Assembly: GCF_002776525.5 (NCBI RefSeq)
Contig: NC_045439.1
Span: 122,089,226-122,153,225, forward strand
Source: Piliocolobus tephrosceles
Lineage: Eukaryota > Chordata > Mammalia > Primates > Cercopithecidae
Reading direction: 5' to 3'
Length of the DNA: 64,000 nt
Shown here piece after piece: positions 1 through 13,660 of this stretch. Positions within the stretch are counted from its first letter, which is position 1. Each line of letters opens with the position of its first letter. A program made the translations under genes and the position numbers. The notes beneath the pieces were generated by a model. The model ran no database searches and was not told where the DNA came from. It saw only the letters and a list, made by a program, of their open reading frames with translations.

Positions 1-199
1 ACAGCTCACTGCAACCTCAACCTCCTGGGCTCAGGCAATCCTCCTACATCAGCCTCCTGAATAACTGGGGTTATAGGTGTGTATATCTAACCCTGGCTAG
101 TTAAAAAAATTTTTTTTTGTAGAGATGGGGGTCTTGCCATTTTGCCCAGGTTGGTCTCAAACTCCTGGACTCAAGCAATCCACCTGCCTTGGACTCCCA
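1..199 (-). mobile_element. Alu (old, partial)
   Basis: Alu in reverse orientation (starts within 'gctcactgcaacctc', ends at a truncated 'ggactcccaa'). It is cut by the window edge and lacks its 5' head, and the many CpG losses suggest an AluJ-age copy. Confidence 0.85.
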
Positions 200-201
200 A
201 T

Positions 202-242
202 AAGTCAGCTACACAGAGACAGCAACTGAAAATGAATAATTC
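202..242. repeat. 41-bp inverted repeat, copy 1
   Basis: This short stretch lies between two Alus. Its reverse complement recurs at 18784-18824 with 39 of 41 bases identical. In both places the repeat directly abuts the 5' end of an Alu. I do not recognise it as a known family; it may be a remnant of an older repeat or of a duplicated segment. Confidence 0.8.
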
Positions 243-541
243 AGCCAGGCATGGTGGCTCACACCTATAATCCTAGCACTTGGGGAGGCCATGGCAAGTG
301 GATCACTTGTCAGGAGTTCGAGACCAGCCTGGGCAACATGGCAAAACCCCATCTGTACTAAAACAAAAATTAGCCGGGCGTGGTGGCATATGACCTGTAG
401 TCCCACCTACTTGGGAGGCTGAGGCACCAGAATCACTTGAACTTGGGAGGCACAGTTTGAGGTGAGCTGATATTGAGCCACTGCACTCCAACCTGAGCAA
501 CAAAGCGAGACACTGTCTCAAAAAACAAACAAACAAAAAAA
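243..541 (+). mobile_element. Alu
   Basis: Full-length Alu with both monomers and an A-rich tail of CAAA repeats. It sits between the 41-bp inverted-repeat copy and an L1 ORF1 fragment. Confidence 0.95.
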
Positions 542-875
542 CCCACTGTAACAGAAATGAAGAATGCCTGTGATGGGCTCATAAATAGACTGGACACGGC
601 CAAAGAACATGGTGCCCTTGAAGAAATGTCAACAGAAATTTCCAAAGCTGAAATGCAATGAGAAAAAAAAAAAATGAAAACAGAATATCCAAGAATTGTA
701 GGACAATTAGAGAAGGTGTAGCATACACATAATCAGAATGGCAGAGAAAAAAACAAAGGAACGGAAGAAATGTGGCAATAATGACTGAGAATTTCCCCAA
801 ATTAATGATAGACACAAAACACAGATCCAGGAAGCTCAGAGAATACCAAAACACCAAAAACAAAAAATGAAGACA
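542..875 (+). mobile_element. L1 fragment (ORF1 region)
   Basis: The sequence resembles the ORF1 part of mammalian-wide/older primate L1 as I remember it ('gaatgcctgtgatgggctca', 'gactgagaatttccccaaat', 'cacagatccaggaagctcag'). It is interrupted by stops, and its continuation appears near 1790 after several Alu insertions. Confidence 0.7.
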
Positions 876-1053
876 GACCAAGCTGGGCAACACAGAGAGA
901 CCCCTTCTCGACAACACACATTTTTCTTTTTATTTCATAGAGTCAGGGTCTCACTGTGTTGCCCAGGCTGGTCTCAAACTCCTGGCCTCAAGTGATCCTC
1001 CCACTTCAGCCTCCCAAAGTGCTGGGATTACAGGCATGAGCCACCACACCCAC
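876..1053. mobile_element. Alu fragments
   Basis: A short plus-strand Alu piece ('agctgggcaacacagagaga', about 876-915) is followed by a minus-strand Alu piece (about 918-1053) with 'aaagtgctgggattacaggc'. Both are partial. Confidence 0.75.
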
Positions 1054-1057
1054 CAAA

Positions 1058-1180
1058 AAATATGTATTTTTTAAATTATACTTTAAGTTCTAGGGTACAT
1101 GTGCACAACGCACAGGTTTGTTATGTATACTTGTGCCATGTTGGTGTGCTGCACCCATCAACTCGTCAGCACCCAAAAAA
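1058..1180 (-). mobile_element. L1 3'-end fragment
   Basis: It reads 'atactttaagttctagggta' and 'catgtgcacaacgcacaggt', the reverse complement of the primate L1 3' UTR terminus. It is truncated to about 120 bp. Confidence 0.85.
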
Positions 1181-1196
1181 TATTTTTTTTAAAATT

Positions 1197-1786
1197 AGCT
1201 GGGGACTGCGTGAAGTGGCTCGTGTCTGTGATCCCAACACTTTGGGAGGCCGAGGTGGGAAGATGGCTTGAGTCCAGGAATTCGAGACCAGCCTGGGCAA
1301 CGTAGACTTGGCTCTACAAAAAAATAGAAAAAAATGAGCCAGGCATGGTGGTGCATGCCTGTAGCCCCAGCTACTCGGGAGGCTAAGGCAGCAGGATCAC
1401 TTGAGCCCAGGAGGCAGAGGTTGCAGTGAGGCAAGATCACTGCACTCCAGCCTGAGCAACAGAGAAAGACTGTCTCCCCACCTCCAAAAAAAAAAAAAAA
1501 AAAAAGCCGGGCGCGGTGGCTCACGCCTGTAATCCCAGCACTTTGGGAGGCTGAGGCGGGCGGATCACGAGGTCAGGAGATCAAGACCACGGTGAAACCC
1601 CCGTCTCTACTAAAAATACAAAAAATAAGCCGGGCGTGGTGGCAGGTGCCTGTAGTCCCAGCTACTCGGGAGGCTGAGGCAGGAGAATGGCGTAAACCCG
1701 GGAGACGGAGCTTGCAGTCAGCCGAGATCGCGCCACTGCACTCCAGCCTGGGTGACAGAGTGAGACTCCATCTCAAAAAAAAAAAA
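1197..1786 (+). mobile_element. Two tandem Alus
   Basis: Two plus-strand Alus lie head to tail at 1197-1504 (older, diverged head) and 1506-1786 (AluY-like, intact 'gccgggcgcggtggctcacg'). The second follows the poly-A tail of the first, consistent with insertion into an existing A-tail. Confidence 0.93.
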
Positions 1787-1789
1787 GGA

Positions 1790-1872
1790 AAACGACATGT
1801 CAGAAGTTCAGATCTACATAAGAAAGAACATTAGAGAAGGAATAAATAAAGGAAAAAAGGAAGATAACTAGA
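1790..1872 (+). mobile_element. L1 fragment
   Basis: It contains 'cagatctacataagaaagaa' and 'cattagagaaggaataaata', which resemble older L1 sequence downstream of the piece at 542-875. It is probably the same L1, split by Alus. Confidence 0.6.
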
Positions 1873-1927
1873 ATTTCACACATATCCAATTTGGGGTACT
1901 TTGGGACTGGGTGTTTCTTGGGCAGTC

Positions 1928-2640
1928 TGTGGGGAAAAGAGAGGTCAGCCTGTTACTGTGTCTATATAGAAAGAAGTAGATTTAAGAGACTCCATTTGGT
2001 TCTGTATTTGAGATGCTGTTAATCTGTGACCCTACCCCCAACCTTGTCCTTGCAAGAGACATGTGCTGTGGTGACTTAAGGTTTAATGGATTTTGGGCTG
2101 TACAGAATGTGCTTTGTTAAACAAGTGCCTAAAGGCGGCTTGTGGTTAAAGGTCATCACCATTCTCTTAAATCTCAAGTAAGAGAAAAACATTTGTCTCC
2201 TGCCCGTCCCTGGGCAATGGAACATCTCCCTGTAAAACCCATTGTGTGCTTTGTTTACTGAGCAAAGAGAAAACCGCCTTTAGGAATAAGGTGGGACTCG
2301 CTGGAGCAATACTGCTAAAAGGTTTATGGAGATATTTGCATATCCATCTTAAGGCACAGCATTTTCCTTGAACTTATTCAGGTCACAGAGATCTTTATCT
2401 ATATGTCTTACTGCTGATTTACTCCCTTATCTTTTAGATGGTAAAGATAATTACCAATAAATACTAAGGGAACTCAGAGACCGGGGACCGGCGTGGGTCC
2501 TCTGTAAGCTGAGCGCCTGTCCCCTGGGCCCCGCTTTTCTTTCTCTATACTTTGTCTCTGTGTCGTATTTCTTTTCTCAAGTCTCTCGTTCCACCTAACG
2601 AGAAACACCCACAGGTGTGGAGGGGCAGGCCACCCCTTCA
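1928..2640 (+). mobile_element. Solo LTR, HERV-K (HML) type
   Basis: The element is a 713-bp solo LTR starting TGTGGGG and ending CCCCTTCA. It is flanked by a perfect 5-bp target duplication, CAGTC (1923-1927 and 2641-2645). Internal landmarks match the LTR5/HML group as I remember it: 'gagactccatttggttctgt', 'aataaatactaagggaactc', 'ctctatactttgtctctgtg' and 'gagaaacacccacaggtgtg'. AATAAA at 2456-2461 is the likely R-region poly(A) signal. No internal retroviral genes are present, so LTR-LTR recombination is inferred. It is shorter than the roughly 970-bp human LTR5, which implies an internal deletion or a different HML subfamily. Confidence 0.88.
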
Positions 2641-2645
2641 CAGTC

Positions 2646-2952
2646 GAATGGGCGGATCAGCTGAGACTCATCTGGGGCGGAGACAAGGATGTGTGAACCA
2701 TTATCTCTGGGAATGGAAGACATGGGCTAAAGACAGATCAGTTTCACTAAATCCTTGTAAAGTGGTCAAGGCAGGCAACTAATCCAGCCAACAACTAAGG
2801 CGTGTAAGCTGTGTGTTAGGTTCTGTGCTTGCTGATGGAAATGAGAGGCACCAGGAAGGATGACAAAGAGACACTCAAGGAGAGCAGTCAATTACATTAA
2901 GGGGCTGACAAGTTCAGTGCACAACAGAATCCTAAAACAAGAAACCATGTAA

Positions 2953-2954
<2 letters not shown>
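2646..2954. other. Unassigned intergenic sequence
   Basis: This is single-copy-looking sequence between the solo LTR and the TG microsatellite. I see no gene, splice pattern or recognisable repeat in it. Confidence 0.5.
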
Positions 2955-2988
<34 letters not shown>

Positions 2989-3000
2989 TGTGTGTGTGTG
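2955..3000. repeat. (TG)n microsatellite
   Basis: A dinucleotide TG run with one 'gggtg' interruption, directly upstream of a minus-strand Alu. It is expected to vary in length. Confidence 0.95.
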
Positions 3001-3577
3001 AGATACCCCATCTCACTCTATCACTCAGGCTGGAGTGCAGTCACTGAAGTCTCAACCTCCCTGGCTCAAACAATCCTCCCACCTCAGCCCCCTGAGTAGC
3101 TGGGACTACAGACGTGCCACTACGCCCGGCTAGTTTTTTTTATTTTCAGTAGAGTCTCACTATGTGACCCAGTCTGGTCTGGAACTCCTGGGCTCAAGCA
3201 GATGGATCCTCCCGTCTCGGCCTCCGGAAGTGTTGGGATTACAGGTGTGAGTCTCACCGTGCCCCGCCCCCCAAGCCTGTATTCTATTTCTTCTTCCTTT
3301 TTTTTTTTTTGAGAGGGATTGTCCCTCTGTCCCCCAGGTTGTAATGCAGAGGCAAGATTACGGCTCACTGCCACCTCCCGTCTCCTGGCCTTGGCCTCCC
3401 GAGTAGCTGGGATTTACAGGCGCCTACCACCACGCCCGCTAATTTTTGTATTTTTAGCAGAGACGGGGTTTCATTCACCATGTCGCCCAGTCTGGTCTGG
3501 AGCTCCTGGGCTCAAGTGACCCTCTTGACTCGGCCTCTCAAAGCGCTGGGATTAGACACAAGCCACCACGCCCGGCC
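3001..3577 (-). mobile_element. Two Alus
   Basis: Two reverse-oriented Alus: about 3001-3272, old and diverged, and 3300-3577 with a poly-T start and a 'cgcccggcc' end. They occupy the last stretch before the TINF2 promoter. Confidence 0.92.
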
Positions 3578-3599
3578 CGTATTTTACTTTTTGAGGGCG

Positions 3600-4318
3600 G
3601 GAGCCCTCTTCCGTTTTATAAAAGGAACAGTCGAATTCCTACTGGAAGCGACGCGGGCAGGGGAAGGCTTTGTAGACGCCGGCTCGGGTCTGGGATTTAA
3701 GGAACTGAATTTCGACGGGTGAAGACAGTAGGAAGAGGCGGTGGCACGATCCTCGTTTCACAGACTAGGAAGTCGAGCCTCAGGGGAGTGACGGAGCTTC
3801 TCCGCAGAAGAAATCGAGGCTGGAAGGACCCAGACAAGCGGCCACAACAGCCTCAGCGGCCAATTCAAGTCAGCCGGCAGAGGGCGCAGGGCGCAGAGAG
3901 CAGGCAGCGCCAGATCCGCTGGGGCGTGGCCTTCTGACGCACCGTCACAGTTCCCTCTGTGGCCACCCATTGGCTCCCTCTTACCGCCCTTTTCCGGGGC
4001 AAGGGAAGCTAGTAGCGGAGTCGGAAGTGAGGCACCGTCGGGCTCGAGACAGAGGCGGCGTTTAAAGCTGAGAGACCCAATACCACTGGGACGGCCAGCT
4101 TTTCCACTCAGGCTCCTCCAGCCCGAGCCAGAAGACCCCATCCCCCAGAATTCTGGGGGCCTATGGAAGGGAGCCAAGTCGGATCGCGAGGTACCCAGAG
4201 CCGACAAACCTGAGCCACAGAGTGTTGCCAGAAGCCCCGCCCCTAGGAGTGATCGGAAAGCCTCACCCATCCGGGTGAGGAACCTGGAGGGACCGCCTCA
4301 GGGCGGAGCCCGCCGACC
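3600..4318 (+). promoter_or_regulatory. TINF2 promoter and 5' UTR
   Basis: GC- and CpG-rich sequence between the last Alu and the TINF2 start codon. An inverted CCAAT box (ATTGG at 3969-3973) lies in 'cccattggctccc', a good NF-Y context. No TATA box is evident. The transcription start is not visible but probably lies within the last 300 bp. The long antisense ORF here (3758-4270) looks like a by-product of high GC. Confidence 0.7.
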
Positions 4319-6857
<2,539 letters not shown>

Positions 6858-6991
6858 TAGAACTAAAATGCCCTTTGTACTCTGCCTGTCTCCTACCTCC
6901 TCAGCTCTGCAAGTCGTTTAGTAGGAATGAAGTGGAAGTCCAGGCTTGGATTGCCTGACTACACTGCTAAAAATATTTGTAATGCTTAATA

Positions 6992-6997
6992 ATTAAA
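6992..6997 (+). promoter_or_regulatory. TINF2 poly(A) signal
   Basis: ATTAAA lies 135 bp after the TINF2 stop and is the only good hexamer before the convergent GMPR2 gene. Cleavage is expected at about 7010-7020. Confidence 0.7.
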
Positions 6998-7019
6998 CTT
7001 TGGATTTGTTAAAATACTG

Positions 7020-7415
7020 CCTTGATGTGAAGGAGGGGAATTAAGGTTTCCGTAAGGTCAGCATAGGCCATTCCTTAGAAACAGAACTGGCCCTTCCAAA
7101 CTGGAAGGATCCCTTTGCCTTTTTTACTTCCCTTGCTAAGTATTGTTCAGCTATGCCTAAAAGGGTTAGCAAGGTTGAACGCCTGGAAGAGAAATGTCCT
7201 TTGGTATTCTGGAAATATGTGTCCTAATGCTAGAATATACTTTGTAAATTCTCATGCTGCCAGATTATCTGGGGGTGGTGGCACTAGAATGGAGATACTT
7301 CATGGGAATAATACTCATTGTTCTTGACCCCACTGGGTCAGTGCTGACCCTACCACCACCCACTCTGCAACAGCATCCAGATGCTAGCCTTGTACAGAAA
7401 GCCTCAGCATCTCTT
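7020..7415. other. TINF2-GMPR2 convergent intergenic spacer
   Basis: About 400 bp between two convergent 3' ends. I see no repeat family and no convincing ORF. It contains 'ctgggtcagtgctgacccta', a small interrupted palindrome near 7335. Confidence 0.5.
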
Positions 7416-7435
7416 TACAGTCAATGAGCTCTCTC

Positions 7436-7441
7436 TTTATT
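7436..7441 (-). promoter_or_regulatory. GMPR2 poly(A) signal
   Basis: AATAAA on the minus strand (plus 'tttatt') lies 416 bp beyond the GMPR2 stop, giving a 3' UTR of about 430 bp with cleavage near 7415-7420. Confidence 0.7.
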
Positions 7442-7856
7442 GAGGTATTTCAAATATACAAACACTTCAGAGCTTTTTAGATTAGTGAAGCAGATTAACA
7501 AAACATGATTCTAAAAGCCTGCCTTCTCTAGACCAAGGCCATGTAAGAGACTTATGTACCAATCAGCATCTTTTCCTTTTAATAATCTTCAGGATGTTGG
7601 GTCGCCAGATTCCCATTTGATTATCTTGCGTCATTTTCTCAGACTATTTTCTTCCTTGCTTCCTCCCCAGTGAGTGTCTTGGGCATTTTGTGTGTGCAGA
7701 TAGAGAAGTACAGAGTTACTGCAGGAGCCCTCAGGAGTGAGACAACAGGAAATGACAAAGTAATACAGAGCTGCAGTAGCTGGGATGGGTGAGGAGCCCA
7801 CTTGGGATGCCCCATGGTAGAGTACTGGTGCCTTGGGAGGGTAGAACTGCCCAGGT

Positions 7857-10800
7857 CTAGCGCGCCTCACTGAAGATTGGATTCACCTGCTGGGTGACTC
7901 GGATGAAGGTAGTTCTTCTGCTCAACTCTTTAAGCTTAGCTGCTCCCACGTAGGTACACGTAGAGCGGATCCCTCCTAGGATGTCTCGGATGGTATGTTC
8001 CACATCTCCTTTAAAAGGAACTTCTACTGTCTTTCCCTCGGAGGCTCTTAAAGTAGGAAAAACTTTATTATCTTCTCCTTCTGGATTCCTTAAGTCCAGG
8101 GACTTTTCCCTAGGCCCTAGCGTTGAGCCCTGCTTCACCATGCTTCTCCTCAGAACTATACCATCCCCCTCTCAGCAGCCATGAGTTCTGCCTCCATACT
8201 ATTACTAAGCTCCTGGGCCTCCACACATACCTGTACTCAGCCACGCCCCCAGCATACTTCTTCATGGCCATTTCAGAACTCATTCCATAGAAGAGCTTGT
8301 ACTTCTTGCCATCCCTCTCGATGAGCTCACCACCTGACTCACTATGTCCAGCCAGCATGCCACCCAGCATCACGAAGTCAGCTCCTGCCCCTGCCACCAT
8401 CATGGAGAGGGGAAAGAGATTAATCTGGCCAAGGTGTTCATATGGCCACCCTCAAAAGCAACTCATACCATATTCTCCATCCTGACAATGATCCCAGCAT
8501 CTTCCTCGTTCTGCTTCCCTAGCTGACCCACAATCCATGCAGGTCTGATCTGCTCTGGCCTCTATTCCTCAGTGGGTATGATTTCCCCAAGATTTAAAAA
8601 AGAGCTTCTGGAGAGTCCTTGCCTGGCTTTCACTTTCTCCTTTTGCTGTTTTTACCATCATCGTCTGGTCATTTCATTTTACTGTGCCCAGCTAAGTAAG
8701 ACTCATTTCATGTGTCCCAAGAGCAAAGATCCCCAACTTTAATGGGAGTAATGGTCTCCTGGGAAGCTGTGCAAAATGAAAAATGCAGATGTGCTGTCCC
8801 ATTCCTCAGCACCTAATATTTTTAGGTATGGCTGGGGCTCAGGAGTCTGCACTGTGCAGCAATCTAGGAGATGGTCAGATGGCCCTGGCCCACACTTGGA
8901 ATCTCAGATGTACCCTGCTGGCTGCCCCAGGTGATACCAGAGTCACTAATTCATATTATGAAATAATCTGAATGACTTCCTGAGCCTCTCTTAGACCCTC
9001 AGAGGTGACTCATCCTCTTGTACAGAATCATCCTTCCGTGCCCTCAAGCTTCTTACCAAAAGCCTTGGCCACATCCCCAGGACAGCTGCAACCTCCATCC
9101 TGCAAAGTAAGGAGCACTATGAACACAACATGGATTTCCCAAGCCCTCAGCGATGTCCCAACAGCCCAACTCAAAGCCAACAAGAACCCGGGAATTCTTT
9201 TTTTTTTTGAGGTGGAGTCTTGCTCCGTCACCCAGGCTGGAGTGCAGTTGCACGATCCTGGCTCACTGCAAGCTCCGCCTCCCAGGTTCATGCCATTCTT
9301 CTGCCTCAGCCTCCCGAGTAGCTGGGAGTACAGGTGCCTGCCAACACGCTCGGCTAATTTTTTTGCATTTTTAGTAGAGACGGGGTTTCACCATGTTAGC
9401 CAGTATGGTCTCAATCTCCTGACCTCATGATCTGCTTGTCTCAGCCTCCCAAAGTGCTGGGATTACAGGCGTGAGCCACCGCGCCCGGCCAAACCCAGGA
9501 ATTCTAATCCATCTCTGCCACCTCCATACCCTGCAGAAACCCAGCTCATACCCTACCCTGCCCTTGAGCCTTACTGAAATGATGTGGCCTTTGAGGCCAT
9601 GAGCAGCATCTGCACACTCCATTACTGCACTGAGCTGTGGATACCCCACTCCAGTTTTCTTCCGAGTAGTACACACAGAGCCTAGGAAGAACATGACAAG
9701 GTTGAGAATGACGTGCTCCACAGGTGTTTGCCACTGAAGGGGTAGCCAGTGGCCCCAATGAACCAGCTTACCTGGCCCAATTCCCACTTTGATGATGTCA
9801 GCCCCAGAAAGGATTAGCTCTTCTACCATCTCTCCTGTTACCACATTCCCTGCCTGAGACAGAGCAATTGAAATACAGCATCCTTAAGGCCAGAAACAGG
9901 AGGTCATGTATTGTCACATACAGTATGTGTGGACCGTGACTTTCCAACATTATTAAAAAGAAAGGATACCTAGGTCCCCTCTACTGGGCCCTCTGAGGGC
10001 TTTTACACTAGCCACTTCAGAGAACCCTGCTCCCTACCCATTCCCCCAACACCAAGCCAAGGTAGGGGGTGAGTGGCCAATGTCACCATTGAACCTAGGG
10101 TAAAGCCGAGGTCCATGGTGCACTTTTCTAAGGCAACAAGGTGCTATGATCAGCAGGGACACATGAAGTGGCATGGAGGAGAATTCAGTGAGGCAAAGGA
10201 AACTATTGGACCAGGCTCACATCTGATCTACAGTAGATTTAGCTCCCCTTCCTCAAGAGACCCAAACATATACTGTCCTCAAGCCATTCTGTCATAGAAC
10301 CTGTCTGGCTTCAGGGAAGGCTAAAGACCCATTTGACCAGTTGTATTGGCTTTGGATGGTCAGTAGACACACCCCTCAATGCTGTGAAGAAAATGAGGGC
10401 CACTCTTAAAAGCTTGTAAAAAAAATAAATCATTGTTCATGTGACCCCTTTTATGTGATTGTAGTATGTGTCCATTTCAGTGGGCAGATGTCTATGTACC
10501 ACAGGTATGTACAGTGCACAGATGTTCCATCATGGTTTGGTGAGTGACATCAGGGACACTAGATTTACAAAGACTATGAACCAAGGGTCAGACATACTAC
10601 ACTGACCAAATAGACATTTTCAGCTTAGAACTATGGATAATCATCCAGTATCATGATTAAATGGACTAGGAATATCATAATGCAGCAGAGGAGAAATGGA
10701 CTGATGTAGCAAAACGGAGTGGCAGGAAAGTGAAAAGATAAAAAGGTACCGACTATAATAGAAACATACCATGATGGTGTGCTGGGGGAAGCGCTTCCGT

Positions 10801-13660
10801 ACATCTTTTACAAATTCAACAAAGTGTTCAGAGTAGCCATTTGCCACATCCAGGCATATATACTTCACCTGGGGAATAGCTTCCAGGATCTGTTCCAGCT
10901 GCTCAAAGTCAGAAGAGCCTGTGCCTGAGCTGGCAGCCAGATGCTGTGGGAGAAACAGCCATTGGCATATCAGAGATGATCTGGTGGGCAGCCAGTGGCT
11001 CAGTGGTGAGGGTTGGTCCCCAGAAAGATAAAATACAATTGCTGAAAAACTGGGATAAGGAAGGGAGCAGGGTATGTCCAGTGTTACCTCAAGACAGTCA
11101 GGATTCTGGCCAGCAAACTCTTGCCACTGATCAAGGCTGTAATGCTTATGGACAGCAGTGAAGAGAGAGAACTGGGGAGAAGACAAAGAAGCATCAAAGG
11201 GAGAAAACTTTAAGGTCTTTTTTTCTAGAAACCTATTCTAGCTGAGGGAGGACAAGATTGAAGTTGGGGAGGAAACAAGTCAAAGAAGTCAGATGGAGCT
11301 GGGATTTGAGTTCAACCTTTCTTCTCTCTACAAATACCAGTAGGGCTTTTTACCATAAGCTAGTACTTGTCAGATTTCCCACCAAAGTACTGAGTGATCT
11401 GGGTTGGATTTCATCTGCCAGCACATTCACTGCTTCCGACTTAAAAGCTGACAAGCTGCTGGTGCAGTGGGACAGATAGCAGACATGAAAGAACCATGAA
11501 GAGGCTGGATGAAACCTGTGTTTCTCTGCACTGACTCAGCCCCTCCTCCTAAGGTAACCTAGTACTAAACTATTTTTGGTTATGTCCTTGTTCATTTACC
11601 AGCAGTAATTCAGTAGGTCTGGATGCTCACCAAAGGTAATGGCTTAAGGTTGATAAGAGTTGATAAGGGGCTACCCTATCCTGTCTCCATCTCTAGTGGA
11701 AAAAAGGACAAATTTCCTAGTTGGAGACATGGATCAAGCTAAAAAATCTGTTTCATTCAGTCTATTTTAATAAAGTTCAAAAATATAATGACTCATCAAG
11801 CTCATATTCTCTAGCTCAACAAATTGCAAACAATATCCCAATACTGTGGGAAAGCCATTCAAAGGCCATTGTGAATGCTGGTGTTTGTGCTTTACATGTC
11901 TACATGCAAACAGACAAGAGACGGCAGTTGGCTGAAACAGCACAAATCTTGCAACTGTCAAGAAACCCAAGGAAATCATGTATTAGCTAGCAACAAGCAA
12001 GTGCTCTACATACGTACTCAAGAGATCAACACTGTCTAGCTAAAGCTGGTATCGAATTCTGCTTTCTCAACAAACATTCTATCATCAACATACTGATAAG
12101 CAAAGAAAAGTCACTATAGGATAGGAAGTCGGCAGACGTTGGAGATATACTGGCACAGTGTGGCATGATGAGCACATCAGATTACATACCAAGCTTAAAA
12201 AAAGATGTTTGCTTTCATCCAACCTTTTTATTACAGTGAGACTTGGCTCTTATCTCTAAAACCTGATTTCTTTACCTCTCATCAGCAATACTGAAAGCCA
12301 GGCTCCACATAAAGCATCAAGACAGTCCCCAAAAAGGTTCATGTGTTACAGCATGTCTGTTAACTCTGCAGTCAGAGTCACCATTTCTGAATTCTACTGG
12401 TCAGGGCAGATGGACAGTGGGCAACAGCAAGATTCCTAAGCAGTTACTGAATGGCAATACAAATAAAGTAAAAACAAAACTGCATAACTATCAACCTCAA
12501 AGAAATGACAAGACATTCCACAAAGACATAGCAATTAAAAATAGAAAAAAGGATATGAAGTCCTTAAGACTAATGGAGCCACAAACAGTAGCAGAATTCA
12601 TCAACCAGGGCTACATGGATCAACCAGCAGAGTGCATGTTCTCAGAGTGCCCAGATAACTCTCTACCTTCTCAGCAACAAGTATAGAGGCAGGTAACAGT
12701 ACTGATAGGAGCAGCATCTTCCATTTCAAAGTGAACAACTTGTATATAAGAAAAACACATCCCATTTGGGGCACATCCCAGAAACTCCCAGGAACCTAGG
12801 ACTTAAAGAAGAGGAAGATTAAAAAAAAAAAAAGAATGGCAGAAGTATTATTTTATTAATGAATTCTTATTAAAGAAAATTAATAAGCTGCTTCTACTAG
12901 GATCTTCTAGTTAGGATTTTTGAATGCTTAAACTGTAGTTTCTGGACTAAAACAGTGAAAGCTTAATGTGGACAATCGTGTAACTGAAGGGATGCATGTG
13001 ACTGGGAGGGGGTGACCTGGGTGGTGGGAAAAGTTGGCAAGGTGTACAAACTGCTACACAGGACAAAAGGGAAAATTCTGTTCATATATCGGAAATATGG
13101 GAGCAAAACTTAGCTTTTTGAATCTCACTAATTCAGAGAGCTTTTTGAACTTATCGGAAAAAGGGACTTTAGTAGTGGAAAAACCCGTAAATCAGAGCAT
13201 CCTGACTGCTAACTGCCAGAGAGCTGACTGGGCATGGGCGTGGGGATGCAAACACCTCTGCAGTCAGCTGGGCTAACTGGACACCAATAGGGATGGGGCA
13301 TGAGGAAAGCCCTACCTTACAGAGAACCTTGGCCATCTCAAAGGTGCCCACAGTATCCATATTGGCAGCAATGATGGGAACCCCAGTGTATGTCAGCTTT
13401 GAGTTCCGAAATGAAAAGGATCTTGTGAGATCCACCTACAGATATGAACAGGAAATTGAGCATTTCATTAATCCACAAAACGTACCATATTAGGACAAGG
13501 ACAGGCATCTTTCTTGGTTGTGGCCCATTGGGAGCGTGGGGTCAAGAAACAGCATGTAGAGAAGCTTGCTCACCTCACTTCGAGACTTAAGGGTACTGCG
13601 TTTGGGCCTCAAAAGGACATCCTTGAAGTCTAGTTTCACATCGTTGTCAATATGAGGCAT
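7857..13660 (-). CDS. GMPR2: GMP reductase 2
   Basis: NADPH-dependent GMP reductase deaminates GMP to IMP in cytosolic purine salvage. Minus-strand coding exons from the start: 13574-13660, 13316-13435, 11088-11171, 10770-10943, 9772-9853, 9575-9681, 9057-9099, 8231-8390, 7857-8046. These give 348 aa, as in human. It has the IMPDH/GMPR TIM-barrel fold. The catalytic loop is G183-S-V-C186-T-T-R, with C186 the expected nucleophile. Other conserved segments are ANMDTVGTF, GIGPGS and GGMLAGHSESGG. I chose the start at MPHID; an in-frame upstream ATG (13793-13795) is outside the family N-terminus. The last residue is Arg (cgc), whereas I recall Cys in human. It shares a divergent promoter with NEDD8. 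Confidence 0.97.
8720..8950 (+). mobile_element. Possible hAT-type MER remnant in GMPR2 intron 7
   Basis: 'ctggggctcaggagtctgca' and the surrounding sequence resemble the short palindromic MER5/MER20-type hAT-Charlie elements, heavily degraded. Confidence 0.4.
9198..9490 (-). mobile_element. Alu in GMPR2 intron 6
   Basis: Minus-strand Alu with a poly-T start and a 'cgcgcccggcc' end. Near-identical target duplications flank it: 'aacccgggaattct' before and 'aacccaggaattct' after. Confidence 0.95.
9854..10769. other. GMPR2 intron 4
   Basis: Intron between coding exons 5 and 4. I see no Alu and no recognisable repeat, which is unusual for this window. Confidence 0.6.
11172..13315. other. GMPR2 intron 2
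   Basis: A 2.1-kb intron with no Alu and no repeat family that I recognise. Several A-rich open stretches (for example 12417-12686) have no coding character. Confidence 0.6.

Noticed and set aside
579..917. 112-aa minus-strand ORF
   Set aside because: It is antisense to an L1 ORF1 fragment, with no coding support.
1928..2782. Possible provirus rather than solo LTR
   Set aside because: The sequence right after the LTR is the target duplication and unique DNA. No primer-binding site or internal region is present.
3758..4270. 170-aa minus-strand ORF over the TINF2 5' UTR
   Set aside because: Composition-driven ORF in GC-rich sequence; no homology recognised, no splice structure, and antisense to the TINF2 leader.
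10641..11186. 181-aa ORF merging GMPR2 coding exons 3 and 4
   Set aside because: It translates the 144-bp intron between them. Clear GT-AG sites split it into exons 11088-11171 and 10770-10943.
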